From NCBI GenBank assembly GCA_034687125.1, contig JAQGBZ010000251.1:28208-92207 (forward strand): a stretch of 64,000 nucleotides of DNA. The letters are read 5' to 3'. The DNA is from Neelides folsomi (lineage: Eukaryota; Arthropoda; Collembola; Neelipleona; Neelidae). Below are positions 24,088 through 37,674 of the stretch, one piece after another. The translations under genes and the position numbers were made by a program. How positions within the stretch are numbered: position 1 is the first letter of the stretch; each line of letters begins with the position of its first letter. The notes beneath the pieces are model-generated. The model saw only the letters and a program-made list of their open reading frames with translations. It was not told the origin of the DNA and searched no databases.

Positions 24088-25974
24088 TTATTATAGAGTT
24101 TAAATCTTAACCCACTTTGGAAATGTTAAAGGTATGCTTTAGATGCTATTTGTTACAAAGATTGGGAAAACTAATTCAATTATTATCATTCAAGCGAGAA
24201 ATATTTAATTCAATTTAGTGCCTTAAAGTACGTTAATAATTTTTAATATTAAGTATGAACGGATTTAGTTTAGGTAATTGAGAGGCATTGTGTAGAAAAG
24301 TAATTTGAAATATAATTAGGAGTGTTTGTAATTTATTATTTAATGTGCGAATTTTCTTTATATTTATTGCAACTTGCGAATTAAAGGTCTTATAGGTTCA
24401 TTAGATAATTGTTCAAAGGTTATTTATTAGTTGTGTTTTTTTGTTATTCAAAATGCCTCTGTATATTCAATGCATACCTAAATAATGGACAAGTACAGTA
24501 ATTTAATAGCAACAATATTTTATAATATCTACAAATACTTAAATGCCAAAAGATAAATGTAGATTCAATACACCAATTATAATTTCACATCATAAAATAA
24601 TTTAGATTTCAAATATTATACTTGTACACATTCTACGTATTTATGTTATTAAGAGAGTGTTGAGATTATATGAAATATATTAAAATCGTAAAGATCACTT
24701 TATGTGCAAAAGGCATGATTGATCCACCTTTCCCATTCCTTTCAAGAGCAATTTAGACGAATAGAAAATGAAAGAAATGCCAACTTTGACTTTTTTATTA
24801 CTCTTATTACTTTTCATCTTTCGATTTGGTTCAAGTATTCACAAATTCTCAATTTCATTTCATCATTGAGAATTCAAAAAGGATCCTGGCTGTTAAATAA
24901 ATTATTAGTTTCTGATTCCATCCACCCTATGTTCCTCTATGTCGTCTACTATCTGTACACAAATGCGAAGCCCAATATTGCCAATACACCATTGATATAA
25001 AAATACATCTTTATCATGTAGTCTGTAGTATAATATGCTCAAAAGGTCATAAAGTCATTATAGTATTTAATTTCGCATGGAATAATATACGAATGTAAAT
25101 GTATATTTGGTAATTTGACATTTATTGGGTATTCAGGATTTCTCAATAAAAAACATAAACTTAATTATGCCATTCATTGGCAATTTCAAAGAATTATATT
25201 AAAATGCTGATTGTGTGATAATAAATATATTGTGCTTTTTAAAATTATTTATATAAATTACTTCAAAACAATAACTATTACTAAACTAATTGCCTATAAA
25301 TCATATTTTTGTATGTATGAAGATAACATTAAGTACTTTACTTAATTTTATATTTAGCGTTATTTATTTATTTACTAATATTAAAATATTTGAATATTTA
25401 ATCGAAAGCGAGTCATGCTTTTTTAATACTACTTAAATTAAACTTCAATACCAATAAAATTATAATGGGATTTTTCAAAATGCAATACCTTTATATTATG
25501 AAAATGCAGCATTGCATCTAAACACTAAATTACCGTGATAAATATTTAAATTATACTAAAATGGCTATTTTGAAGGCAATCACGTCTAAAATAACAATCT
25601 CTAAAGTGTAATAAAGTATATGATCGTAGAGTAGATATTTTATGTAGGATAAGATATATTTTATATCATATGATATCACTTTACTACCTCTCAAGATACG
25701 AGTTATTGATTTTAACAAAAGTTAAAGTTCCATATTATACCCATTACCAAAAGGAAGATACATGCATAGTATGCATAGGTAGTATGAAACTCGTTAGGTT
25801 CGTGCCACATGTCGCCTGAATATTAAAATCTTGTATTTGCATTGGCGAACAGTTAGCAGACCAATATGTAGGTAGTTTGTCTATGCACTTTGGGAATTTA
25901 TCTTTGTGTTTCCAGTATTATTTATAAATAAGCATCTCAAAATTTAATTTGCCTTTATATTTTTTATTTAGTTA

Positions 25975-26304
25975 TTAGAATTGAAAATCCCGTCGAGCAT
26001 TATACTTAAGAATATGATGAGAAAGGGAATCAGGGAAAGGATAAAGTTCAAATTTTGAAATTCGTCTTATATAAAGAGAAGGATTTAACTTTTTGAGTAA
26101 GCTGTTAGTAATCGAGTCAATTGAGAGTCTGAGAAGTAGAAAAGATGGCTTGAGGGTGGGCGTTAAATTGGAAGACTCCCCTGAAGGACATTCCTTTTTC
26201 CATAGTTGAGCGCTTTCATTCTCATCCACTTGAAGTGAAGTGGGAGAAAGCCGCAGCGAATCCTTCCTTATTTTATATGTGACATTAGAAATGTCAATAG
26301 TCAT
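25975..26304 (-). CDS. possible small single-exon gene, 109 aa, function unknown
   Basis: An ATG-started open frame with a TAG stop three codons upstream, so it is a complete frame rather than an exon of something larger. It is less AT-rich than the DNA on both sides, which is what makes it stand out. The product is Ser/Leu-rich, with a basic middle (LLKKLNPSLYIRRISKFELY), no signal peptide, no membrane segment and no motif I recognise. It could be a lineage-specific gene, a remnant of a retrocopy, or chance. An imperfect inverted repeat with TAGTAGTA arms lies just upstream (26394-26440). Confidence 0.22.
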   Translation of the reverse strand: MTIDISNVTYKIRKDSLRLSPTSLQVDENESAQLWKKECPSGESSNLTPTLKPSFLLLRLSIDSITNSLLKKLNPSLYIRRISKFELYPFPDSLSHHILKYNARRDFQF

Positions 26305-26624
26305 GGTCTATATTGTCATAGCCTTCTTTAATCTTGAATGAAATGTCCAGTAGCCGACTTTGAAATCAGAAAGGAATCCCGACCTAGATAAAATAGTAGT
26401 ACTTTAAAACTTTAAATTGGGGTGTTTAAAAATACTACTAAAAAGGTAAGTACTTTAAATAAATACATTAGTAGTAGAAGTGTTTTAAGAGCAGAGGACT
26501 ACTGAGCTTTTAAAAGGGCATATGCGCCTTATAGAAACTTTAATCATCGATTAATTAAATAAGTGTAGTTCTGTAATACCTACATTACTTGGATTAATAA
26601 AGTTAAATAGTACTTACTTGACTT

Positions 26625-26640
26625 TAATAATAATAATAAT
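26625..26640 (+). repeat. TAA trinucleotide microsatellite
   Basis: Five tandem copies of TAA in an AT-rich gap. Ordinary simple repeat. Confidence 0.7.
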
Positions 26641-29600
26641 GTATGATGACAGTAATATAGGATAAGTATTCATAATTATTAAAAGAGCTAATTGTTTTAT
26701 CCTTCATTCACATTTAATATAAAATACAAACTTACTTTATGTATTGGTACCAAATGAGTGTAGTAGTATACGTAGGTAGGTACATATTTTATTTGATATT
26801 GGACTGTATTGTATAGAAAATAGAATGTACCTTATGTAATCAAAGTAATTCTATTGGAGAAAAGCCAACGCACTTAAATCACTTCTTTGGTTCATTTCCA
26901 ATTCGGAAAATTCACACCTTTGTATTAGTTTCTGTTCTAAATTAACACACTCCTCTATTAATATTATGCTTGATAAAGACGAGCTTCATAATTAAAACTT
27001 TCTTAATTATTCATAAAGATTTTCTTCATTAAAGAAATGACTTTGATCCAATTTTGAAAAGGGTTTATGCTCATTATTATGAAAGTTTGACTTGTTAATC
27101 CAAAAATGTAATTTGGCGAATGTACTATAACTATTTGACAGCTTTAAAATTGTATGAGAATCAAAATTAGGAATTAAGGTTAATGTATGCCTGTACTAAC
27201 TTTAAGTATAATATATCGAGTTTCGTATTTTCTTTCACAAATTTCTGCAATAGAAGGACTACCACATGTTTAAATGTTGAATAAATGTAAAGCTTTTTCC
27301 TATTAAAAATCTAAATATTCGACAAAAAAATTGAGTAACTATTTATATAGTACAGAACAGATAGCATACAATATTTAATCAGTAAGACGCTGAAATCATC
27401 ATAAAAGTATCAATATACAGATATCTTATAAATTCTGTTATGTAATTGAAGGGATAAAGAGATAAAGAAATCACAAAATATTAGTTATTTATAAAGAAAA
27501 GCGGATAAAATTATGTGGATCAGCGATAAGTTCTGAGTTAAGCAAGAGGATTGTGATTTTATGAAATGTTTGAATGGTTTATTATGATTCAACCTCCCAG
27601 CCGAATTGGAAGAGCTTAAATAGGAGGAAAGAGAGCCTTTGGAGTAGTTTGGGGGGATCAACTATAAATCTTCATCGAAATGAACTCAACCAATGGAGAA
27701 GTTTATATGAGAAAATCAGAAAGCCACAAAAAGTAAATAAAAGAAGATTTGAAGAAATCGGATCAACAACAAGGGCAAATAAAGGGAAATCCTTCAGACA
27801 GAAAAATAAATCTTTTATGAAATGAATACAAAAGTTTAACTTTTACATTTATGATAAACCAGTTCAATTGACAAGAAAACCATCATTCCCAGAAACATTT
27901 TTAACAATGTCGTTAGCAAACCATGAACCACTGCATTACACAACATTTCACCTTTCAATATCTCTCTTTATTTTACCATTAATAAATTTAAAACAATTCC
28001 GGAAATCCATTGTTTGTTTGAACACACTTTATACAATATACCTACATACAACCTAGTAGTTATGTATAGTAGGTAAAATTAAAATCGATGCTAAACACTT
28101 TTTGATATTGCAATTCAACTATTTAATATTTAGGTTAAGTTAGGATTAGCATTTGGTCTGTATTATTGTATTTTCAAGAATTTTTCCAGAAAGTGAGATT
28201 TCATTCTTATTTACCAAATTAATATTTTCTAAAGTGTAACAATAAAAGGGCTAATAAATTCAATTTTCACTGACGTAAAAAGGTAATAGAGAAATGAAAA
28301 CTTCAAAATTTCCCCTAAAGCTCATTATCCTGAAAGTCCCTTCCCCCAGTTCCCCTTCATTGGATATGGTCGCTAATGCATGTAGTTAAAAAGCAGAAAG
28401 GGTTCTGACATTAAGAGGAAATAACATTACTTTATGAGCTTTCTCCCATTAACTCTGCCCTATCTTCAATTTGTAGACTTAAGCGCGTCCCCTTCATCCT
28501 ATTAGGAGTTTAGCACGGCCAACATCTTGGTTTTCCTCATGGTCCTCTTTCTCCAGGGAAGGTCGAATCATTCGATAAGAGATAAAGGAGATCATTTGTT
28601 TAAAAATTAAAATGAAGAAGGGATTGAAAAGGGCTGAATATATCCCAGCAGATCAGAATAAATGACTCTCTTACTTGGTTAGTTAAGCTAAATAGAATTG
28701 TTATTTGGAACTCGGTCGAATTTCGGAAAATTGCGTATTCCATTAAGCTAACTTATTTCATGCGTTTCACATCCATTGTATTGGGAGTTCCTTATTCGCA
28801 CAAGAGAAAAAAGGATTTTTCCATTGGACCAAGATCGAAATTGAAACTGAGGCGGTGAATGTCTTCGAATGTATGTAATGTGAGGTTGTAAAGATGGGGA
28901 AAGCACTTGTCCCGATTTAAAAAGAGCGAGACAAAAGGCTGTTGTGTTCCTACTTAACACATCCACGTTTTGGACCGAATGAAACAAAATGTGTCTTCTC
29001 AATCCCCTTATGATCCGAGTATAGTATACAAGAGAAGAGGAGAATTCAATTAAATGGGGTCCTCGTTTATTCCAATTGCTTTTCATTAGTCCATCCGTTT
29101 CACTCCTTATTGAAGAGACATTCCTATTCGAGTTGAGCTGAGGAAGCTGAAATCAATATCTTTAAGCCACCTAGCCCCTTCAGCGCCACACCAATAGAAT
29201 TTTCTATTTTCTAATTCTCCCATTTGAATGCATGCTTGAGAGCTCATCTCTTCCTCAAAGATCTCCTCCGTTTGCCCTCCGGAGTTGATATGGAATTGGA
29301 AGCTGAGGTTTTCCATTCACACCACCTCTCTCCCACACACGAGGACTTCAAAGGAGAAAAACCAATATTTTCTTTATGACCTGTGAAAACTGGGAATCCG
29401 ACTCACTTATAACAATGAGTTTGATGACATGGGGCCTCAACCCTTTCCTCAAATCAACTGGGAAATGATGATGGCCTGCTGGGGAAAACGTTCATAAAAG
29501 GCTTTTTTATCATGAAAGTGATAGGGCTTTTCCAAAAAGTGCTCTTTCGAAGGCTACGGCAAAACTTAATGGAAAAGTTCGCTTTTGTAAACTTTACCAA

Positions 29601-31266
29601 TTTTGTTCTTCAAATTGTCAATTTATCCTATTATTCTCAATTGATGACAAAGTAATAAACCAGGCATTAACGTATTATTCATCATAAACTCAATATTAAA
29701 TCCGATTCGAGGACTTTGTAATAATGGAAATATTATCAAGTTTTAGCCGAGTCAGTCAGTTGAAGTCAACTTCAGTTATTAATTTTACCCGTATTAATTT
29801 ACGAGAATTTAATTTCAAATTCTCTAATGTATACATATTTTCTTTGCGCAATGACAAATTATGCTAGTGAATCGTTATTATTTGTAGTTATATTAGATTT
29901 TACAAGTCGATATTAAATAGGATGTGTATTGAATGTACCATATACCCATGTACTTATTTACACATTTCACCACAGATATACAGATACTGTATTTGTATCT
30001 CTCGTATTATTTTCACACAGATTGATTTGTTGTTGTTTTCTGAAGCGGCTACCGCATTATTAAATGAGAAGCACTTCACGGATGTCAATGTTGAAACTAT
30101 AATAATATGGTATGGATATTATAAAATTAGGTCATACCAAGAATATTAAAATATGTATAGTGGCCATACTGATTTATACACAAACATAAGATATTAGCTA
30201 CTACGTAGATTTATACTAAATACTAACATTAAGTTCATTGTTAAAATGATACTCGTATAAGTCGTATACCTACTACATATATACAATATTAAAACTTTAA
30301 GATTGACTACTTGTGAATTTACTTTCGCATTATTTCATCGTTAGCAATATACATAGTCCTCTATGTATGAAGAAATGTGCGTATTTTCATTTATGTATGG
30401 TTAAAGATATCTCTATTGCTTTCAATTTATAAGAGAAAGTATTTCCAAGGGCTCTTTGTTAAGAATTTATTAAGCTCGCGAAAAGTGTACTTTATACGTT
30501 TCGACGCATTCCATACTTTGAGCATGTGACCATACATAAATTATTTATAATCTAAATTTTGAACTGACTTTGAGAACTTTAAAGGCAAACTCCAGAGTCC
30601 TTAATTAAATTTTTGCCTTTTGATGCTATAATGAAGGATGGATAGAGGGATAAATGGAGAAGTGGTCGGACTCTGCGTAATCATGTACTCATTTGATTTC
30701 CTACATTTATTAAAAACTCCTTTGAACCTTTAGGAAAGAGCTCTTTAGCTATCACTATCACATATTCGATTTGAAGTAGTACAAGAACCTTTTGAAATTT
30801 TCCTACAATTCAAAACATAAGGAAAAGCGTATCTAACAAATGGAAGGCGCCCAGCTGGAAAACGTCCCAATTTTTCACTTGTTAAGCATTTCTATTGTCG
30901 GATTCTTTATTAACCTTTTATTCGTAAATCCTATCTTGGGTGAAAGTGCAATTTACTATCAAATAGCATAACTTACAGGGTGATAGGGTAGGGTAAGAAT
31001 TTGAATAATAATAACTTAAGGTTTTGCTACAATGCGCAATGATAGAATTTTTGCAGAAATCCAGGAATAAAGAATATTTATTTATTATAATTGGGCACAA
31101 CGCACAATTCTTGGAGATAATTTGCAAGTTTTGCAAATTTCATACGTAAATGTTGACTATGCACCAATATTTCATGCCATGTATTATTACATGCTAATAT
31201 TAGATACTTTTTAGTGAAGTTCAGTAATATTATTTTCATTTCTGAAATAAATACTACTTTTATATA

Positions 31267-31683
31267 CAGGGGATTCCTTAATGTGCTTTCTTTTTTTAAT
31301 GGACAATCACCTTAAAATAGTTAAAGGTAAAAATCTGTAATTTTGTCTGATGAGTGGGGAATATAATAAGCTACTATGCAGCCAAATATAAACCGGAATG
31401 GTCAACCCGTTAATAAACGACAGCCACTTTTCTTTGAGAAAACGCAATTTTCTTCTAAATTGAGCTCCGGTTGCTATGTGCAAACGATCATTTGAGGCAG
31501 TAAAACGTCGTTTTTGCTACGCTGCATTGAAGCGAATGGAGCTCAAGTTGGGAAACTTAGTTCATGAATAATAAATTATATGATATATAAAGAATGGTGT
31601 AACCAAATTTCATGAACTTTGGTTAATGATTAAAAAAGATACAGTTCATTAAATAAAAGGAAAGCACATTAAGGAATGCCCTG
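31267..31683. mobile_element. miniature inverted-repeat element, Tc1/mariner-like, 417 bp
   Basis: The left end CAGGGGATTCCTTAATGTGC and the right end, read on the minus strand, CAGGGCATTCCTTAATGTGC differ at one base in 20; the next four bases (TTTC) also match, and similarity continues loosely for about 12 more. The left end is flanked by TA, the Tc1/mariner target site; the right flank is CA, one base off. The CAGGG termini preceded by TA fit the Tc1/mariner superfamily. The interior has no transposase frame, so this is a non-autonomous copy, either internally deleted or a MITE. Confidence is high for an inverted-repeat element and moderate for the superfamily. Confidence 0.85.
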
Positions 31684-34600
31684 CACATTACATTCCAAAA
31701 CTATCTGTAATAATTCGTATAAGTAAGAAATGATTTGTTAATACTTGTTAAATTGATTTAACACACAAGACTTGATAGGTAGTATTTATTTATGAAAATG
31801 TTTTTGTTGGTGTTTTGTGTCAACGTTCAAAGAACAAATTGTTTATTTAGACAAGGGTTTCGTTGTTTGAATGTTTTCATAAATCCATAAGCCATTAAAT
31901 AGGTATTCTTTCATACCTAACCTACTTTTCGCAATGTTTGATATAATTTGATTCTTTGGGGTAGGCAGTCAATGAAATGGTTAGAATGTATAAATTGCTA
32001 AAGTATCTTGCCTAATTCTAATCATGACTTCGTGACAATAAGGTTTCCAAAAGGAACTTTTGCTCTTCAAACTTTTTCAATGAGCCGCGTAGTCGCCCAT
32101 TGAGGGTGAGTCAACATTTGGTAAATTGGAATGTTTGTTTTTAAGAGCTCTTTGGAAAGGGATAGTTTCCATTCCGTTGCAAATAACGGCTCTAAATGAA
32201 AGTAAATGAAGATTGGTCGTCGAAAAGGAGGCTTGGGACATCGTAGATTCTTTTCACTCAAAGCAACTGATTTTTTTATCTTCCATACATATATTTTCAA
32301 GAACATCGTCAGAATTCTCATTCACTTTCCCTGTGAGTATAAAAGGATTGAGGGAGGAAGAGGGGAGAACAAATGTCGACTCTTCCTTTTTGTCGAAAGT
32401 GGAGTTAGTAAAAAGACCAGTCAAAGGTTGATTCCCTTTCGCCTTGATGAAGACGGAGACAATTTGTGTTGGCTCCCTCGATACTCAAAGGTGGAAGAGA
32501 AACTACCTGAACCTCTTTAAGCTTTAATGCATGAGAATGTCCCTTTTAGATAAGAAAGTTCCATTTTCAACATTACATTACTTTTTCCACTCAGGACTTT
32601 CTGCTACTCATGGGGCTCTGAGCAGGGTTTGAAGTGAGAATGCAAAATTTTTGAATAATATTATTATTTCAATTTTTATGGGAACGCCTGCCGCTCCGTC
32701 GAAGAACTTGAGAGTGTTGGGGAACCATTAGGACCCCTGTGAATGTTATGAATTAAACTCGAGTTGAATATAAAATAGAGGCCATCAGTCAAATTCCCAG
32801 CCCATATATAAAATATCATATTCGACTCGTAAAACGAAAGATTAATAAATTAGACTTGACACAGACATAGTTTACAAATTTCTTTGTTAAACTTTAAACC
32901 CTTTCTCTATTTCATGATTAAGCAGATTAACTGATCAATAAATGAAAAAAAATTTAGCACTTAAATCTTCATCAATCTTCTACATTTTAAAAGGCCGAAA
33001 TTTCAAAAAATGCCAAGTTTTAAAAAGATGGATCCTTAATATTGATCTTCTTAATACTTCCAGTTTGGAAAAATAGTCTGAAAATTAAAGAAAGTTCCTA
33101 ACATGGTTTTCTACTCCTTCTTTCTTCTCATTATCCTCTCGGGCCATTTATCATTCATCAACTCTGCTATCAATCATCAGAAAATAGGATTTGAACAATG
33201 TTTTTGACACTGGAGCTTATTTCCATTTGAGACCAAATGAACTTTCAAACATTTACTTTATCATTAGTAAATTACTTAAAACTAAAACCTATCTGTAATT
33301 TAAAATTAATAATTTATAAATATAATGCAAAATATTAGCTATATTTACATATTTTCAAATATGTATTTATCATTAATTCATTAATCTTCCCAAAATTTCA
33401 TTTAAATACTGGATTAAGCATGATAAATTATATAATATCAGCTTATGGTAAAATAAGAAATACATTTCTCAGATATTCCGGGCCGTTTTCAGCCTTGAGC
33501 TTTACCTTCTTATTAAAACCCATTATTTCTTATTTTGCTTATTCACAATGCAAATGAATAAGATAATTGAATAAATCATAAATTAATGCAAAAGCCGAAC
33601 TGTTGAGGCCGTATATCTTCCAAAAAGGAATTTAATTATATGACATAAATTAGAAATGATAATATTAAAAGGGGCGAAAAATAATGAAGCACTTCATAAA
33701 TTCAAGTTTTGATTTGAAGTTTTATTACTCAGCCCCTCGAGTTGGAGTTTGAGCGAACACTTAAGTTCATGCATTGCGACTAACAGCGTTGTATTTCCCA
33801 CTCTTAAGCTTGGATGTGAAGAGGACTTGGTTCATTAATCTTTGAAAAAGTTGAAGAGGGGCCTTTGTTATTTTTTATAAACAAGTAGATCCATTGTCTG
33901 TCAAAAAAGAGATGTTCATGTCGCTCACCACTCAAGTGGAAGTAGTGAGCAAATGAACGGAATATACGAAATAAGAAAACAAAGAGATGATTAAATATAA
34001 CAATTTCTTTTCTCCTTTTGTGTTTATTTCCCATTTTCCCTCTTGTTAGATTCATCGCGGGATTGAAATATATATCACTTGCTACTCACCCGGGTCCGGG
34101 AATTGGACTAGCAAAACTTTCACTTCCGAACCACGGAGCGGAAAGAGAGAAAGTTGTGCAATAAGTTAGAGGGGAGTCAGCCCTGTCTGTGGACTCTGTA
34201 ATTCATAATGGGGAAGCGGCTGACTGAGAGTGAGGGAGACCAAAAAATAATATATGGGACCCGTTCCCAACTGACTGATTGTTTTTATGTGGACCGACAG
34301 TCGATTGGAGAAGTCAAACCAGCGAGCTCATCTCATGTCCTTCCAGACGATTCCTATTTATTACTACAACATCCCATTTGTCAAAGAATCCTCTTCTCAT
34401 TTGACAAGGGTTGGGTGGTGGGAGAGGAGAAAGAGACAGTTAGATAATACGAGACCCACCACATCTTTATTCACTCGAGGTTTTACAAAGGAGATCGATA
34501 CTACTTGTGTCTCATGCCTCCAAGAAAGCAGTTCATAACGAGACTGGGAGCTTGGGCTGTCAAGGTATGTTCATACGCCTCTGTCCCAACCACTATTTCT

Positions 34601-37600
34601 CCACTCAGCCCCTTGCTAACAATTTTTTTCACTCTCTCCGGAGCTTTTCCGAGAGGAAAAGACGGTACCAGTGATGGGATTTCTTTGGGGTTTCTTCACT
34701 ATTCCGATGTATCTTCCTCTGTCGCACTGTCGCAAATTCCAACTTATCGTCGGAGATCTCATTCAATGCCGGTTCAAGCTGGTGCTGAAGGATTCAGAAT
34801 TTCAATTCTGCGAGAATCTTTACGTGATGTCATGTAGGAGATGGGTTATGTAATGATGGAAAGCAAAGCAGTTTGCATAACACTCCTCCAGGCTTGAATA
34901 TTTCCATTTACAGTTCCTCTTGTTTTCAATTCAACCCAATTTCCATCCTTTATTTTTTTTACAAAATTTGTGATTTTGCCATTTAGGATCATTCCAGCTG
35001 GTTGAGCATGGTTTTTTCCCTCAAGACTTGTTTTTTACAATCGTAAATGATCAGCAGTTTTTCGCTTTCTTGGGTTGTTCTTTATGGCATTTTATTGAGT
35101 ATGGATTTTTTGGAACAGATTTTATTAGGACAAAATGATGACCTCTTTTTAAAATGCTATAAATTGGGAAATAAATGAAATTGTATATTTCTATCAAGCT
35201 GAATTACTATCATTATTATCATTATTATCCGATTACTGTAATATGTAAAATGGATGTTCTACTCATGTAGAACTAAATATGCACTTAACTAACAATATAA
35301 GTTCATACATACATAATGTACATAGTACATACTTAATATGTATATTATACATAGTATCAATTTGTCCTGTGAGGGAGATTTTCATTTGATTAATACGATA
35401 TCATTTTGCTTTAGTCAAAGTTTGATGTTTATTATGCAACAAAATAATGTTTATTTTCATATGAGTATGAACAAAGTTAATTTGTCAACTGCTGTATGCA
35501 AATAAGAAAAGTTAAAAGTTATCATGCAACATTGAACTTGTTGCTGTAAATTTATTTTATTATAAAACTCGGATTCAAGAACTTCCTTCTTCAGAAACAA
35601 AGTTTACATTCATAATATGTATTTACACAGACTTATAAATTCCTACACACATCCTTTTATTTTATCATTATACATTTGCATATTATATGTATTTTATATA
35701 ACAAAATACGACTATAAAAAGAAAAAAGTTCATTTACATAAATGCTTTTCTTGACGCTTGTGGGAATGTAATGAATTTTGTCAATTTACCCATGAGAGGA
35801 AAAAGGGTAATTAAGAAATGAAAATAATATAATTTATAAAGTTAAAAAATAAATCTTGGCGAAAGTAAGAAGTTCCATCTTGAATTAATCTCTGCCCTTC
35901 TCTTCACTGTATTTTTTAATCAAGCAACTAATGTTCATAAGGAGTGGGGAAGGGGAAATTTCCTTATCTTATCATGGTCATTAAGTATGGTCGGGTATAT
36001 ATCTCATTCCATAAATTCTTAACCTTCACGTCCCATTGTCCTCCCCACATCTCTTCGATCCATTTATTGTTATTAGAGTCATGGGACAAGCAGGTGTAAT
36101 GTAATCAGCATGTGGGAGTAGATGGGAAAGGAAAGCGGAGACGAGGGACCTTTTCCCTCCATTCCTCTTAGGAGACTTAGCAGGAGAGGATTTCTCCAGA
36201 GAGCCCCTTCCCAACCAGATTATTCATTAAATAATAACAACCTTTGTGCTGTTGAGAGAAAATGACATTTTGAAAAATGATCACTCTGCTCTTTTCCTTC
36301 TGGACTCTCGACGTCTCTCTCTGGCTTCCGAGCGTGGCTAATCTAATAAGTTTCTCTATTCTCAATTCTCCTCGGCCCTCTGAAACTCAACAGATTCTCG
36401 TTCACTTTATTAGATATTATGACGCCAATTTCTTTTCCCCTTCAAAAATTCTCTTTCAAAGGCTCGTTCAAATTTTGAGACTTCGTAAATTCCATCGCCT
36501 CCCCTACACACACTCTGCAAACTGGGATGATAGGTTATTATTAAGAAGAAAGAAATGAGAAAATGATCTCTCTCCTTCAGTTCCAAAGTCGTTGGGACGA
36601 TGGTTAGACTTATGAATTGTGTGTGCTTTCATCTCCGCCTTTTTTCATCCAGAGTTTAAAGTGGGTTTGGAGGAAATTTCCCTTTAAACTATTATCAGCT
36701 ATAACCTCTCGCTTTTCCGTCCTTTGCTTTCTGGATGAGTGACAATCCTTTCAATATTTCCTTCATGATTTATGTTTTCAAAAGAAACGGAGCGAGTGAG
36801 AAAGAGTCACAGAGAAAAGAAAATCCCGGACATTTATTGACCATTTTTTCACTCTTTTATGGGGGATTTCTACTTGACTCGACGAATTTCCATTTCTTGA
36901 AGACTTTCTGAATGTTATTTATATATAGGAGTTGTAATAGTGGGAATGCATGGCCGTGGCAATTTACTTTTTACCAAAATGAGTTGCTGCTTGGGGCGGA
37001 TGGAATATGGAATACAGTTGCAGCTATTGTCAGGCAAAATCATCTCTCAAATCTCTCATTTCCATAAACAAGAGGGAATTGAGAAGAAATGACCTTTTTA
37101 TTTCCTATTCAGAACATTCTTTCTCACAGATTAAAAACTCTTACACTTTCCTGAAAGGCGTTTCCGAAAGTCAGATACCCTTCCGTGTCACAACCACAAA
37201 CATACCATATGGGACACAATATTGATGATAAAATTGAAATTTTTCTTCCGTTTCTCATATACGCAATTTAAATGTAATTTACGATGACCCGCAAAAAATT
37301 CTTACAAACTTTTTACCTAACAGAATAAATATACAAAAGAATTTAATATACATCAATAACTTTATATGCAAAGTTTCTTTTATAACAGTATAAGTATAAC
37401 CTAACAGTATAACCTAATACAGATACGATACATTCGATAGAAATAAATAAACATAAGTAGAATAAGTACAAATATTATAAATATTAAACATTTGATTGGA
37501 ATGTTTACAATAATTAATATAAAAAATAGCACAAATTAATCACATTCATCTACAGATATTAACTCCACATCAAACATCACAAAATACATTTTTCTCATTG

Positions 37601-37674
37601 TCTAACCATATAAGTCTATGTAAAATTAAATTCATGGCTGTAACTCATTATAATGAATAAACTTAAATTAAGTT

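Larger units (their letters stand above)
24088..37674. other. large intergenic region between crystallin-like and Dpr genes
   Basis: About 13.6 kb. 24.1-28.2, 29.6-31.9 and 34.9-35.9 kb are strongly AT-rich. About 28.3-29.6, 32.0-34.9 and 36.0-37.2 kb are richer in G and C, with purine-rich tracts like those of 1-4572. Open frames in the richer blocks (for example 28748-29316 minus, 32206-32520 plus, 34208-34853 plus) have no recognisable domains and overlap one another in several frames, so I read them as chance. Supported contents: one doubtful ORF at 25975-26304, a TAA microsatellite near 26625-26640, and the miniature transposon at 31267-31683. Confidence 0.55.

Noticed and set aside
26394-26440. 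Imperfect inverted repeat with TAGTAGTA/TACTACTA arms
   Set aside because: Only the outer eight bases pair cleanly and the rest is low-complexity, so it is not listed as an element.
28748-29316. Two adjacent minus-strand open frames of 112 and 69 codons
   Set aside because: No recognised domain, no splice sites joining them in frame that I could find, and no signal of coding composition over their surroundings.
30973-31000. TTACAGGGTGATAGGGTAGGG, resembling a mariner terminus or a telomere-like repeat
   Set aside because: No matching inverted partner nearby, and only two GGGTA units, so neither an element nor a telomere repeat is supported.
34505-34853. Overlapping plus-strand frames that could suggest small exons (GTATGT donor at 34565)
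   Set aside because: Both frames over 34671-34853 are open, neither has a recognisable domain, and the donor and acceptor pairing is not compelling.
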